NCBI GenBank assembly: GCA_009774465.1
Contig: VSNT01000030.1
Location: 1-30,664, forward strand
Source of the DNA: Lachnospiraceae bacterium
GTDB taxonomy: Bacteria; Bacillota_A; Clostridia; Lachnospirales; Lachnospiraceae
DNA length: 30,664 nucleotides
Direction: 5' to 3'
Shown here: positions 22,060-30,655 of the stretch, piece after piece
Numbering within the stretch: the first letter of the stretch is position 1
Layout of the letters: every line of letters starts with the position of its first letter
Position numbers and translations under genes: made by a program
Notes under the pieces: model-generated
The model's input: the letters and a program-made list of their open reading frames with translations, nothing else
Databases searched by the model: none
What the model was told of the DNA's origin: nothing

Positions 22060-22944
22060 CTATGCGCCTCCTTCCTGCTTTTTTCTTGCCACGATCCTGA
22101 TATAGGCAAATGAGCCAATAATGGAAAGCGTCAAAATAACAACTGCAATGGACATGCCATATCCATACCTTCTGGACGTAAAGACGGTAAAGTACATATA
22201 AGAAGTCAAAAGCTCCGACTGATGCGCCGGTCCGCCTCCCGTCATCTGGTATACAAGCTCATATATTTTAAATACACCGGTAATGATTAAAACCGTATTG
22301 ATGATAATGGTCTCCTTCAGCATGGGAATGGTAACAAAAAGCACTTTCTGGAAACCATTTGCACCATCTATGGCGCATGCCTCATACATTTCCCCCGAAA
22401 TCGCTTTGATTCCGGAGAGAAATATGGTGGCATGGAAGCCCAGCATCTGCCAGGTAAACACCAGTGCCAAAGACAGCGGCGACCACTTGGTTCCGCCGAT
22501 CCATTCAATTGCAAGCCCATCTAAACCAACGCTTCTTAAAAAGCTGTTCAGCATTCCGTAATTGGGGTTAAGAATATATCCCCAGATAATTCCGATAATA
22601 ATAGGTGCAATCACATAGGGCGCAAAGATGATCATTTTGAAAAATGCATTTCCTGTAAAATTCACATTCATGATATGCGCCACCAGAAAAGAACCTACAA
22701 GGAGGAAAACCGTCCCCAAAACCAGCACAAGCAATGTATTGCGGAGGGCAATTAGAAATAGCTTATCTCCAAACATTCTGATGTAATTGCTGATTCCTGT
22801 AAATTTTGCTTTTCCAAGACCAGTATATTCCGTAAAGCTGTAATACACCGCAATAAATACCGGAATAATGATAAAAATACTGTATATAAGCAGGGTCGGG
22901 AGCAGCATAAATGCCTTCGCTCTCTTTGTACTTAACCAATACAT
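22060..22944 (-). CDS. Carbohydrate ABC transporter permease, MalF/CUT1 type, 294 aa
   Basis: Six predicted membrane segments, the first at about residues 12-35 (FMLLPTLLIYSIFIIIPVF), and the EAA loop EACAIDGANGFQKVLFVTIP. The typical YSFTEYTGLGKAKFTGISNY stretch follows the first membrane segment, as in sugar permeases. It pairs with the MalG-type protein to form the membrane channel. GGAGAG lies before ATG 22944, overlapping the stop of the binding-protein gene, so translation is coupled. Confidence 0.93.
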   Translation of the reverse strand: MYWLSTKRAKAFMLLPTLLIYSIFIIIPVFIAVYYSFTEYTGLGKAKFTGISNYIRMFGDKLFLIALRNTLLVLVLGTVFLLVGSFLVAHIMNVNFTGNAFFKMIIFAPYVIAPIIIGIIWGYILNPNYGMLNSFLRSVGLDGLAIEWIGGTKWSPLSLALVFTWQMLGFHATIFLSGIKAISGEMYEACAIDGANGFQKVLFVTIPMLKETIIINTVLIITGVFKIYELVYQMTGGGPAHQSELLTSYMYFTVFTSRRYGYGMSIAVVILTLSIIGSFAYIRIVARKKQEGGA

Positions 22945-22947
22945 AAT

Positions 22948-24339
22948 TTATCTCTCCGCCATATGAAGATCTTCCACATACTGAGCTGCTTCCTGTGGCG
23001 TATAAACACCTGTCATTACTCCAAAGGTTGCATCAAAGTATCCATAAGCTACTGTAGTTGACATAGAATTAAAAGGTTCTGTTACCGCATCCCAGTCGTC
23101 ATTTAATGCTGTAATCATAGCTGCTAAAACCGGATGTGCCTGTGTATCTATGGTACCATTATATTGGGAGCAGGGCAATGCAGAGGTATCTTCCGCAATA
23201 ATTCTGGTTCCCTCTTCTCCATAATAAAACTGCCAGAACTTCATAACCGCGTCTAAAAGTGCAGGATCTTCAGCGGCTTTTGCAGATACTACATACACGC
23301 CGCCGGATGCCTTAATGCCGATCTGCTGAGGATATTCACTGTCTGAAAAGGTCGGTCCCCAGAAAAATCCAATGTTCTGTGCCATATCACTATTTTCAAA
23401 ATCCCCGATATCCCATGCGCCTGTGTTAAACATTGCCGCATTTCCGCCAAGGAAACGTTCCTTTGCCTCAAAGTAGCCAATGTTAGCAATGTCTTCCGTG
23501 AAGGTGCCGTTATCCCGCATTTCTTCTACTTTTTCAAAATAATGAATGAAATCGTCATTTGTCCATTCTACATTTCCTGCATTTAAGTCTTCCAGCTTCT
23601 CAAAGAATCCGTATCTTGCAATCATAGTCTCAAAAGCCCAGATACTGTAATTATCCTGCGCGCCTACAGTCAAAGGAACAATTCCGCTGCTTTTCAGCTT
23701 ATTAACCGCATCTGTAAACTCTTCGTAGGTAACAGGCGCTTTTTCGATTCCTGCCTGCTCGAACAGTTCTTTATTATAGAAAAAACCTGCCATCATAACT
23801 TCACTTGGAACCCCGTAATCCCTGCCATCTACCGTACAGGAGTTTACCAGCCCGGGAAGCAGGCTGTTATTAATGCCATAGTCGTTTAATGCGTCCGTCA
23901 GGTCATAAAGATATCCGTTTTGGGCAAATTCCTTTGCCGGCGTCTGTTCCAGCCAGAAAATATCCGGCAGATTATTTTCTCCTGCAAGCAGCGTCATCTG
24001 GGTATTATGTTCGGAAACTTCTTTTCCCGTAATTTCAATGTGAATATTGGGATAAGTCTCTTCAAAAGCCTGAATAATCTTCATCATATGAGGCTCCTGT
24101 GCTTCAATATTGGCAACATGCTCTGAAAAATGAATGGTGACCTCCTGAGTACCTGCTTCCTGCCCCGCGTTTTTTTCATTTTCTGAGGTGCTTTGCTCCT
24201 CCTGGACTGCCCCGTCTGCACTATCCTGTGACTGACTGCCTTCCGGCTCTGTCTGCTTTGCACCACAGCCTGACGCTAAAAGCAGCGCTGCTATGCTTAA
24301 TATGCTGATTGCCTTTTTCATTAATCCTGTTTTTCTCAT
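22948..24339 (-). CDS. Sugar-binding lipoprotein of the ABC transporter (family 1 solute-binding protein), 463 aa
   Basis: A lipoprotein signal peptide is clear: basic MRKTGLMKK, hydrophobic core, lipobox LASGC with Cys25 as the lipidated residue. It is followed by an acidic, Ser/Glu/Gln-rich linker of about 40 residues that tethers the domain to the membrane. The mature part has SBP family 1 features: VTIHFSEHV, NLPDIFWLEQTPAKEFAQNGYLYDLT, ERFLGGNAAMFNTGAWDI, GGVYVVSAKAAEDPA. It captures the substrate outside the cell and delivers it to the two permeases. GGAGGAAGG precedes ATG 24339. The ligand is unknown; the GH116 gene just upstream and the divergent regulator point to a beta-glycoside. 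Confidence 0.93.
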   Translation of the reverse strand: MRKTGLMKKAISILSIAALLLASGCGAKQTEPEGSQSQDSADGAVQEEQSTSENEKNAGQEAGTQEVTIHFSEHVANIEAQEPHMMKIIQAFEETYPNIHIEITGKEVSEHNTQMTLLAGENNLPDIFWLEQTPAKEFAQNGYLYDLTDALNDYGINNSLLPGLVNSCTVDGRDYGVPSEVMMAGFFYNKELFEQAGIEKAPVTYEEFTDAVNKLKSSGIVPLTVGAQDNYSIWAFETMIARYGFFEKLEDLNAGNVEWTNDDFIHYFEKVEEMRDNGTFTEDIANIGYFEAKERFLGGNAAMFNTGAWDIGDFENSDMAQNIGFFWGPTFSDSEYPQQIGIKASGGVYVVSAKAAEDPALLDAVMKFWQFYYGEEGTRIIAEDTSALPCSQYNGTIDTQAHPVLAAMITALNDDWDAVTEPFNSMSTTVAYGYFDATFGVMTGVYTPQEAAQYVEDLHMAER

Positions 24340-24379
24340 TCAACCTTCCTCCATTCTGAATCTTACGATTCCTCATCTT

Positions 24380-26890
24380 CTACGATAATGTCGTGGTAAT
24401 GCCGTCCAGTGTTCCATAGAGTACATCAATTGTTTTTTCCAGTTTCCCGTTTACCTTCTTTTGACTGTACACACCCCATGCTTTTCCGCAGATAAAGAAG
24501 CTGGACAGTTCTTCATCCATCACCGGATGAAAGCTTAAAGTGTTCCTGTACATGTCGCTTTCTTGTCCTAACAATGCATTCAGCAGCCCCCAGCTTGCCA
24601 TTGCCCTGCTGTAGTGATGCCCTGACTCCACTTCGCTGAAAGGATTTCTTTTATATCCGTCGTAGCGGTCACGTACCGACTTTACTATGGTAAGCCCTTC
24701 TTCGAGATAGCCTGCATAAATTAAATTTACCGCAGTTTCATATTCTATTCCCGTCCACACTTCTCCCGCATAGGATAAGGGAAATTTGGGGCGTCCGCCC
24801 TCTGGCCATGTGGCAATCACCAGTCCGCGCTCTTCATTTAAGGCATAGGCTCTGTGCACCGAGTCCGTATGGTAAAAATCTGTCATATAATTATATTTAA
24901 AAACTGCTTTCATTGCGGATTTGATATGTTCTTTTGGCAGGATATCGCCAATTCCTGCCATATGAGCAAGGAACTGTCCCAAAAGCTGATCGGAAAGGCA
25001 CCCTTTGCCAAATTGATATTTATATTTATCAATTTCCTCCTGCACCTGAATGTAATATTCGCCGTTAAACATTAATTCATCCGCCCGCAGTTTTCCCTTT
25101 TGGAATACTTCTTCATACTTATCTTTACGGGAAATATCCCCTAAAATATCCGCCATCTCCACACAGCACTTAAGGGCTGCAAGAAAAATACTGTCTGTCA
25201 TGGGATTGGGTCCGTAAAATTCTATATCGTAGGTGGTATTCTGCTGTCCGTCCAGTACGCCGTCATGATCCAAATCCCATTGTCGCATGGAATAATCCAT
25301 TGCGGCAGATGCTTTTGGCCAGATTTTCCTTAAAAACTCCATATCCCCCAGATTTCTAAAATCCCGGTAGATTCGTACAATGCTTCCAAGCTCCCCGTCA
25401 CATGCCGGCACCATTTTATACCTCTCCTGATCAAACACGGAAAACATTCTGGTGGACATACATCCTTCTTCATCTGTCTCCTGCAAAAACTCCACATTCC
25501 GCATGGTTTTTTCCAGTTCCGGGAACAAAAAAGCCACTGTCTGCTCGTAATTCCACACATGAGGTACGCTTCCGTAGCCGCATCCAATATAGTCCCTGAT
25601 CCCTTCAAAACCGGCAAAGGTTCCATCCTCCAGCCAAAAACAGAGGTTGCTGCGCAGGTTTGTGATATTGGCAGTTAATGCGTCGATCACATAATAGGGA
25701 AAGGTGGTTCTTCGAAACATTGCTTCCTGAAAATCTCTGCTTCCTTTTTCCAGACGTTCCATATGCTGGTAAACATATTCTCCCACATCCCAGGCATTTT
25801 TAAACCTTGTCCCATAGTGATTTCGAACCGTCCCGTATTCTCCCTTCACAAATTTATCATAGTCCTCGTCGAACTCAATCCATGCCTTTACTCTGTTAGG
25901 AAAATACCAGCTGATCACAAACTCAAATGTCTTTTCCTCCCCCGGCTTTAAAACTTTCTGTGCACCGATAGAACCTATTTTTTCCCGCCTTTTTAAAAAG
26001 CTGAAATTATGAAACTGGGCAAATTCACAGCCCACGCTCTCCGATTTCGTCTCCTTCTCAAGCAGCCCATCTTCCGTAAAATCATCCCAGAAGTCCTGAA
26101 TTCCGTCCACCCACTCCCCGTCAAACCATTCGGTTTTGTAGGTCACCTCTTCCTCTTCCATCATAATCGCCATATTTCCATAACGAAGATGATTTTCCTG
26201 AAGCTCTTCCGGGGAATAATACAGCCCTTTCACCTTTCCCGACTGCCTGAATTCATTTTTCACGCCGCCGACAAGCTTTAAGTTTTCGATCACGTCATAC
26301 CCTTCAAATCCGGATGCATTGGGCAGTGTTCCCACCAGACTCACTTTTGTTTCACAGTCCGCCCTATTTTTCACCTTATACCGGATAATTCCGCAGGGGA
26401 TTCCGGAATCTTCCGCATTTAAAGGGATAAAAGGTGTGAATGCCTCCAAAGACACCTCCACCGGCAGTTCTCCATCCTGAAAATTCACCCGGGCAAAAGG
26501 ATATTCGCACACAAGATTTGAGTCCTCCATCCGGGGAAGATTCACCAGCTCCGCCTGCAAATACCCATGAGAACTGGTATAAGGCGGCAGCAGCCTGGAC
26601 TCTAATATTTTCGACATTGGCCGTTTCATTTTTTCGTTTTCCGCCCTGATGGCAAAAAAGGAGAGCGGGAATTTTGTATTCTTTGCCGGCCAGTTAAAAA
26701 TCTCCCAATCAAGAAATTTTCCCCGGGCATCTACTGAAAAATTGCCTGTCCCAATTCCCCCCAGCAAAAAGCGAACCTGAGAAGCATCCCTTTTATATAC
26801 TCTGGGCGTCCGGTCATACAATTCTTCCTTCGAAAATGTCTTTCCCCCAACCGTATCCATACTTCTTTTTGTGAGCAACAAATCAATCAT
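24380..26890 (-). CDS. GH116-family glycoside hydrolase (glucosylceramidase/beta-glucosidase-like), 836 aa
   Basis: The N-terminal domain shows LLGGIGTGNFSVDARGKF and later EAFTPFIPLNAEDSGIPCGI, typical of the GH116 N-terminal beta-domain. The C-terminal (alpha/alpha)6 domain (about residues 390-830) contains LWLEDG-like CFWLEDGTFAGFEG, SAAMDYSMRQWDLDHDG, TYDIEFYGP (D about 554, the expected acid/base) and GEVWTGIEYETA. GH116 enzymes retain beta-glucoside or beta-xyloside configuration (family knowledge). No signal peptide, so it should act in the cytoplasm on imported substrate. It is first in the operon with the transporter. Neither ATG 26890 nor the in-frame ATG 26860 has a good ribosome binding site nearby. 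By recalled alignment, the usual nucleophile Glu seems replaced by Asn (RSNLCF), which needs checking. Confidence 0.82.
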   Translation of the reverse strand: MIDLLLTKRSMDTVGGKTFSKEELYDRTPRVYKRDASQVRFLLGGIGTGNFSVDARGKFLDWEIFNWPAKNTKFPLSFFAIRAENEKMKRPMSKILESRLLPPYTSSHGYLQAELVNLPRMEDSNLVCEYPFARVNFQDGELPVEVSLEAFTPFIPLNAEDSGIPCGIIRYKVKNRADCETKVSLVGTLPNASGFEGYDVIENLKLVGGVKNEFRQSGKVKGLYYSPEELQENHLRYGNMAIMMEEEEVTYKTEWFDGEWVDGIQDFWDDFTEDGLLEKETKSESVGCEFAQFHNFSFLKRREKIGSIGAQKVLKPGEEKTFEFVISWYFPNRVKAWIEFDEDYDKFVKGEYGTVRNHYGTRFKNAWDVGEYVYQHMERLEKGSRDFQEAMFRRTTFPYYVIDALTANITNLRSNLCFWLEDGTFAGFEGIRDYIGCGYGSVPHVWNYEQTVAFLFPELEKTMRNVEFLQETDEEGCMSTRMFSVFDQERYKMVPACDGELGSIVRIYRDFRNLGDMEFLRKIWPKASAAMDYSMRQWDLDHDGVLDGQQNTTYDIEFYGPNPMTDSIFLAALKCCVEMADILGDISRKDKYEEVFQKGKLRADELMFNGEYYIQVQEEIDKYKYQFGKGCLSDQLLGQFLAHMAGIGDILPKEHIKSAMKAVFKYNYMTDFYHTDSVHRAYALNEERGLVIATWPEGGRPKFPLSYAGEVWTGIEYETAVNLIYAGYLEEGLTIVKSVRDRYDGYKRNPFSEVESGHHYSRAMASWGLLNALLGQESDMYRNTLSFHPVMDEELSSFFICGKAWGVYSQKKVNGKLEKTIDVLYGTLDGITTTLS

Positions 26891-26974
26891 CTGCGCCTAA
26901 GCGGATATATGACTTGTGCGAGCACAAGTTAATCAGCTACGCTTAATTAGATATTTGACTTGTGCTTATCCTCC
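26883..26974. repeat. 46-bp imperfect tandem repeat spanning the GH116 start
   Basis: Units 26883-26928 and 26929-26974 share an aligned core, including GATAT-(A/T)-TGACTTGTGC at the same offset of 46 bp. The first unit also contains a hairpin ACTTGTGC-ga-GCACAAGT (26912-26929). The GH116 ATG lies in the first unit; the equivalent position in the second reads CTG. A strong AAAGGAGG (minus strand, 26970-26977) lies at the far end, 79 nt from the ATG. Confidence 0.6.
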
Positions 26975-26987
26975 TTTCTCTTATTCG

Positions 26988-27001
26988 GTTGTTCGAATAA
27001 C
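26988..27001. promoter_or_regulatory. Operator site 1 (palindrome)
   Basis: GTTGTTCGAATAAC is a near-perfect palindrome centred on TTCGAA. Its core TTGTTCGAATAA recurs in inverted orientation at 27058-27071. It lies in the transcribed leader of the GH116 operon and fits a dimeric GntR-type regulator. Confidence 0.65.
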
Positions 27002-27015
27002 TTATTTTATTTAAT

Positions 27016-27042
27016 AACTCCTCTTTATTTTATTGAGGAGTT
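27016..27042. terminator. Hairpin between the two operators
   Basis: AACTCCTC (27016-27023) and GAGGAGTT (27035-27042) pair around an AT-only 11-nt loop; TTTTACCTTTTC follows on the plus strand. In the direction of the GH116 operon it lies in the leader RNA and could attenuate transcription; on the plus strand it could stop upstream read-through into the regulator promoter. Confidence 0.45.
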
Positions 27043-27054
27043 TTACCTTTTCTC

Positions 27055-27083
27055 TTGATTATTCGAACAACTTATGTTATGAT
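27055..27083 (+). promoter_or_regulatory. Promoter of the GntR-type regulator gene, with operator 2 in the spacer
   Basis: TTGATT (27055-27060), 17-bp spacer, TATGAT (27078-27083). Operator 2 (ATTATTCGAACAAC, 27058-27071) overlaps the -35 and fills much of the spacer, so bound regulator should repress its own gene. Confidence 0.65.
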
Positions 27084-27110
27084 ACTACCATACAAAAAAA
27101 GGGTTGTCAA
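27082..27110 (-). promoter_or_regulatory. Promoter of the GH116-transporter operon
   Basis: On the minus strand TTGACA (27105-27110), 17-bp spacer, TAGTAT (27082-27087). Its -10 overlaps the -10 of the divergent regulator promoter, and operator 2 lies directly at its start site. Transcription would begin near 27075, giving a leader of about 185 nt with operator 1, the hairpin and the 46-bp repeats. Confidence 0.65.
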
Positions 27111-27162
27111 TCCCTTTTCAAAACTCTTAAGGGATAAATAATGAATTCCAGGAGGAACTATC

Positions 27163-28629
27163 ATGCACACTACAAATGTACGTATTCCAAAGTACGTTAC
27201 CATAAAAAATACGTTAATTAAAAAAATTGAAAATGGCACCTACCTTCCGGGAGATGCCATTCCTTCTGATAATGAACTGATGCGCTCCCTTGGCGTCAGC
27301 AAAAGCACCATCACCCAGGCGCTAAAGAATCTGGAAGCGGAGGGTTATATCATTCGCCAGCAGGGAAAAGGCAGCTTTGTCACCGACCGCTCCAAGTCCC
27401 GCCTGGTTCTTTCCTTATATCTGTGTCCTATGGAGCAGGGAGAGGAACAGTTCTGGATCTCGTTAATTGATGAATTCAACAATTCCAATCAGGGATTTTC
27501 CGTAAATGCCACTTTTCTTTCCAATGAAAAGGCTCCCTTGCGTGACTCGCTTCTGCAAAGCTTTGCCAGCGGCAATGCGCCGGATATTCTCTCTCTTGAC
27601 GGTCCCGACGTGGCTTACTGGGCCTATATGAACTTTCTGCTTCCTTTTGATGATTACATGGAACCTTCTTTTTTAAATTCCTTTATGGAACAGATCATAC
27701 AACAGGGCAGCTATGAAGGGAAGCTTTACCACCTGGGTTACACGGAATCTACCCTCTGCATCCTTTATAATAAAGAGCTGTTTAAGCGCCTGCAGATCAG
27801 AATACCCGCAAATATCACGGAAGCCTGGAGTTGGGAGGAATTTTTATCCATCTGCAGCCTGATCAGGGAAAAAACCTCTCTTCCCTATCCCCTTCTTATG
27901 GATTCCGGACGGGGCTTATCACCAAAATCAGGAGAATGGAACAGCTATTCCGGTCTTCCTTTTATTCTCCAGAATATGGGCAGTTTTTTCAGTGAAGATT
28001 TGACGAAGACCAACGGCTTTATCAACTCAGCATCTTCCGTCGCTGCTATGCAGTGGCTGGGCGATCTGTTTCATAAATATCACTATACTCATATTGAAAA
28101 TATCAGCGCCAGCTTTCCGGACAACTTTGCCATGAGTCTGTCCCTTCCCAGCGCCTATTTTCAATCTCTGAAAAACAGCGAAAATGTAGGGATTATTCCT
28201 CTTCCCAAAGGGCTGCAGGCTGCAACGCCTCACGGAAGCTGGGGACTTTGCATGTCGAGACAGACCAAAAACCCCATCCAGTGCTGCCAGTTTATTCAAT
28301 ATGTATTTACCATTCAAAATCAGTTGAAAATAAGCAAGTATACGGGTATTCCTGTTTTAAAGGAAATTTATGAGGTTATGGATAACTTTAATACGGTTTC
28401 TAACAACACCAATATTTTATTTTCCCAACTCCATCACTCTTCCTTTACCAGACCCCAGACTCCGGCTTACCCTTTTTTCAGCAAACAGTTTGCTTACGCC
28501 TATTACAACATAGCATCAGGCATGGATGCGCAAAAAGAAATGGATCGTCTGGCAGAGCTGGTGGATGATCATTTGTTCCGGCATAATTATTACCAGATGC
28601 CAACACACTTTGTGGAACGCTCTATGTAA
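27163..28629 (+). CDS. GntR-type regulator fused to a solute-binding-protein-like sensor, 488 aa
   Basis: Residues about 7-75 form a GntR winged helix: YVTIKNTLIKKIENGTYLPGD, IPSDNELMRSLGVSKSTITQAL, LEAEGYIIRQQGKGSFV. Residues about 85-470 resemble a family 1 sugar-binding protein without signal peptide: FWISLIDEFNN, SFASGNAPDILSLDG, GKLYHLGYTESTLCILYNKELFKRL, SWEEFLSIC, VGIIPLPKG. The sensor therefore acts inside the cell on an imported or processed sugar. Such a fold is more usual in transporters; most GntR sugar sensors use a UTRA domain, and LacI-type sensors a different periplasmic fold. AGGAGGA precedes ATG 27163. The gene is divergent from the GH116 operon and shares its operators, so it likely represses both until ligand appears. 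Confidence 0.88.
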   Translation: MHTTNVRIPKYVTIKNTLIKKIENGTYLPGDAIPSDNELMRSLGVSKSTITQALKNLEAEGYIIRQQGKGSFVTDRSKSRLVLSLYLCPMEQGEEQFWISLIDEFNNSNQGFSVNATFLSNEKAPLRDSLLQSFASGNAPDILSLDGPDVAYWAYMNFLLPFDDYMEPSFLNSFMEQIIQQGSYEGKLYHLGYTESTLCILYNKELFKRLQIRIPANITEAWSWEEFLSICSLIREKTSLPYPLLMDSGRGLSPKSGEWNSYSGLPFILQNMGSFFSEDLTKTNGFINSASSVAAMQWLGDLFHKYHYTHIENISASFPDNFAMSLSLPSAYFQSLKNSENVGIIPLPKGLQAATPHGSWGLCMSRQTKNPIQCCQFIQYVFTIQNQLKISKYTGIPVLKEIYEVMDNFNTVSNNTNILFSQLHHSSFTRPQTPAYPFFSKQFAYAYYNIASGMDAQKEMDRLAELVDDHLFRHNYYQMPTHFVERSM

Positions 28630-28636
28630 TCAGGCT

Positions 28637-29299
28637 TTAATTATATTTATCCTCCAATAGTTTCATCAACATAGAGGGGTATGAAATATATCCCCCCTGA
28701 TTTTTATAACAATAAATATTATATGGTGGTTTATTTCCCCTTATTTCAGCTTTTTTACATTGACTATTGGGTTTTATATAGCAAAAAAGCATAAACATAT
28801 CTTTTATACTCTTTCTCTTAGCACTGATCGCCATCAGCTTTTGACAAAGGGCTTTTAAGTCCCCGTTATTCAGCACTGGAAGCGTTTTATCAGGTGCTCC
28901 TGCAATAGCAGCAAATACGTAATCTCTATTATTAACATATTTAAATGCCTGCGGGTATGCAGCCTGGTCTTGAAAATATTGTATGCTGCTTATAATCTGT
29001 TTTATAGAATGTCTTGCTTCTTTAGGATTTTTTGTTCCTTTTAATTCTATAATCCAGGTAATATTCAGTCCCCTGCAGTTATCTTTTACTGTATATACCA
29101 GATTATCACATATAACCTCTCCCTCTGGCAGCCCTGCAATTAAACCGCCATCCACCTGCACAATTTCAACCTGATTTCCTGCATCAATTTGTATAGGTAC
29201 CAATGCTTTACTCTGATGCTCTATGTCATCAATCACATATTTTAACCCTTCTGTCCCCTCAGTGATAAATGACTTTCTCTGCCTTTTGTTTTTCGTCAT
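28637..29299 (-). CDS. Predicted PD-(D/E)XK nuclease, partner of the AAA ATPase, 220 aa
   Basis: I do not recognise a named family. The central segment has a PD-(D/E)XK layout: D65 in VICDNLVY, then a strand WIIELKG with E85 and K87, spaced 20 residues as usual, followed by a helix ARHSIKQIISSIQYF that could supply the stacking helix. The strand-helix order after this (DYVFAAIAGA, LKALCQKLMAIS) also fits a restriction-endonuclease-like core. No signal peptide. AGGG overlaps the ATPase stop and lies 8 nt before ATG 29299, so the two are co-translated. The nuclease role is inferred from motif and partner. Its stop is only 7 bp from the convergent regulator gene, with no visible terminator. Confidence 0.6.
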   Translation of the reverse strand: MTKNKRQRKSFITEGTEGLKYVIDDIEHQSKALVPIQIDAGNQVEIVQVDGGLIAGLPEGEVICDNLVYTVKDNCRGLNITWIIELKGTKNPKEARHSIKQIISSIQYFQDQAAYPQAFKYVNNRDYVFAAIAGAPDKTLPVLNNGDLKALCQKLMAISAKRKSIKDMFMLFCYIKPNSQCKKAEIRGNKPPYNIYCYKNQGGYISYPSMLMKLLEDKYN

Positions 29300-29308
29300 A
29301 TTTTGTCC

Positions 29309-30655
29309 CTACTCTTTATCCAATTCAATTCCATATAATGCGGTGTATAACTCATTTACCTGCAATGACACATCATCAATTAAATTTGATTCTATTTCCT
29401 TTTCTTCTTCATCCAATAATTTAATATAATGCTGCTTTTTAAGTACACTATTTGTAAGCAGCTTATATGCCGAAAGCTCTCCTTTTTTAATTATATAATT
29501 TTTATTCAAAACCCTGTAAACCTCTTTGACCTGACCATCTTCTGCCAATACCCCTGCATAATACAGGTTATTAGCAACAGTAAGAATATAGGGGCTGTGT
29601 GTTGTGATAAATACACCGCTATCCTGCATATTGGTAAATAAGGCAATAAATTCCATTACTCTTTTTTGAAGCAATGGATAAATATGCGCTTCCGGTTCTT
29701 CAATAATCAAAAATACATCTTCTTCCCGTAGCATTAAAACATACATAAAATTTAAAAGCCACAAAATCTCCTGTTGCCCTGATGACGCAAAATTAATTGC
29801 TACCGGATGCTCAACATCTTCTTCTATCTTCAGGAATTCCCTCCCGCCATTATAAAAATATTCTCCCTTTTCAATGTTTATAATAAAATCTGCAATATTT
29901 TTAACATCGAACTGTCTTTTTTCTACAGGATAAAAAAGATGTGCTTTTCGGACGCCATTTCCAAAGCTATTGCGGACACTGTCAATCAGCATCATAAACA
30001 TTTCCGTTATCAAATCCAGATTGCCAGCGTTATTCATTATCGCTCGATTGTTTGACATTACTGTCAGGAGGCTTCGTCCGGCAGGAATATAATAGGTTTC
30101 TTTATTATCACAAAAAATCTCATTGACTCTATGAACTATCATTTCATGATTTCTTTTTCGTTCTTCATTTGTAAGTACAAGACTGGTTTTAATTATTCCT
30201 TCATTACTATGATACATTTCCCGTATTTCCATTTGCAGCTTTTTAATGGAATTTAATAACTCCGGCGAATAGGTTACGCTTATATACTGTTTATCCCTAT
30301 CTCCCCTTTTCAATTTCACCTGTATCCAAACGCTCTCCGCATAATCATATTTCATATAAAATTCGGGATTCAAATCCCAACTATATCCAAATAACTTTAT
30401 AAAAATATTTTTAAATTCAGATTTTATAGCCTTATCAAACCAGACTTTCTCCTGGGAAACACTATTATAAGAATTTGAATCGTACACTTGCGTTAGATAA
30501 TCGATAATTTTAGTTTTTATAGTCTTAAAATAATAAACGCTTTTGGCAATAGTACTTTTTCCGGTTGCCTGTTCCCCAATTAATAAATTGAATTTTTTAA
30601 CTTCCATTTCAAAATTTTTTACCGGACCGTTATTTTTAATATATATTTTCTGCAT
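29309..30655 (-). CDS. OLD/RecF-like AAA (ABC-type) ATPase, 448 aa
   Basis: Walker A GEQATGKST sits near residue 27-35 after an N-terminal strand-rich KIYIKNNGPVKNFEMEVKKF, as in OLD- and RecF-type ATPases (family knowledge). The late part has the signature ASSGQQE, Walker B VFLIIEEPEAHI with the catalytic Glu, and the switch His in TTHSPYIL. The insert between the two halves (about residues 50-270) would form a coiled-coil or helical arm. There is no TOPRIM domain, so the nuclease is likely the separate downstream protein. The ATG at 30655 is chosen; an in-frame GTG two codons earlier is possible and the upstream region is outside the window. Such ATPases act in phage defence and DNA-end processing; this role is inferred. 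Confidence 0.85.
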   Translation of the reverse strand: MQKIYIKNNGPVKNFEMEVKKFNLLIGEQATGKSTIAKSVYYFKTIKTKIIDYLTQVYDSNSYNSVSQEKVWFDKAIKSEFKNIFIKLFGYSWDLNPEFYMKYDYAESVWIQVKLKRGDRDKQYISVTYSPELLNSIKKLQMEIREMYHSNEGIIKTSLVLTNEERKRNHEMIVHRVNEIFCDNKETYYIPAGRSLLTVMSNNRAIMNNAGNLDLITEMFMMLIDSVRNSFGNGVRKAHLFYPVEKRQFDVKNIADFIINIEKGEYFYNGGREFLKIEEDVEHPVAINFASSGQQEILWLLNFMYVLMLREEDVFLIIEEPEAHIYPLLQKRVMEFIALFTNMQDSGVFITTHSPYILTVANNLYYAGVLAEDGQVKEVYRVLNKNYIIKKGELSAYKLLTNSVLKKQHYIKLLDEEEKEIESNLIDDVSLQVNELYTALYGIELDKE

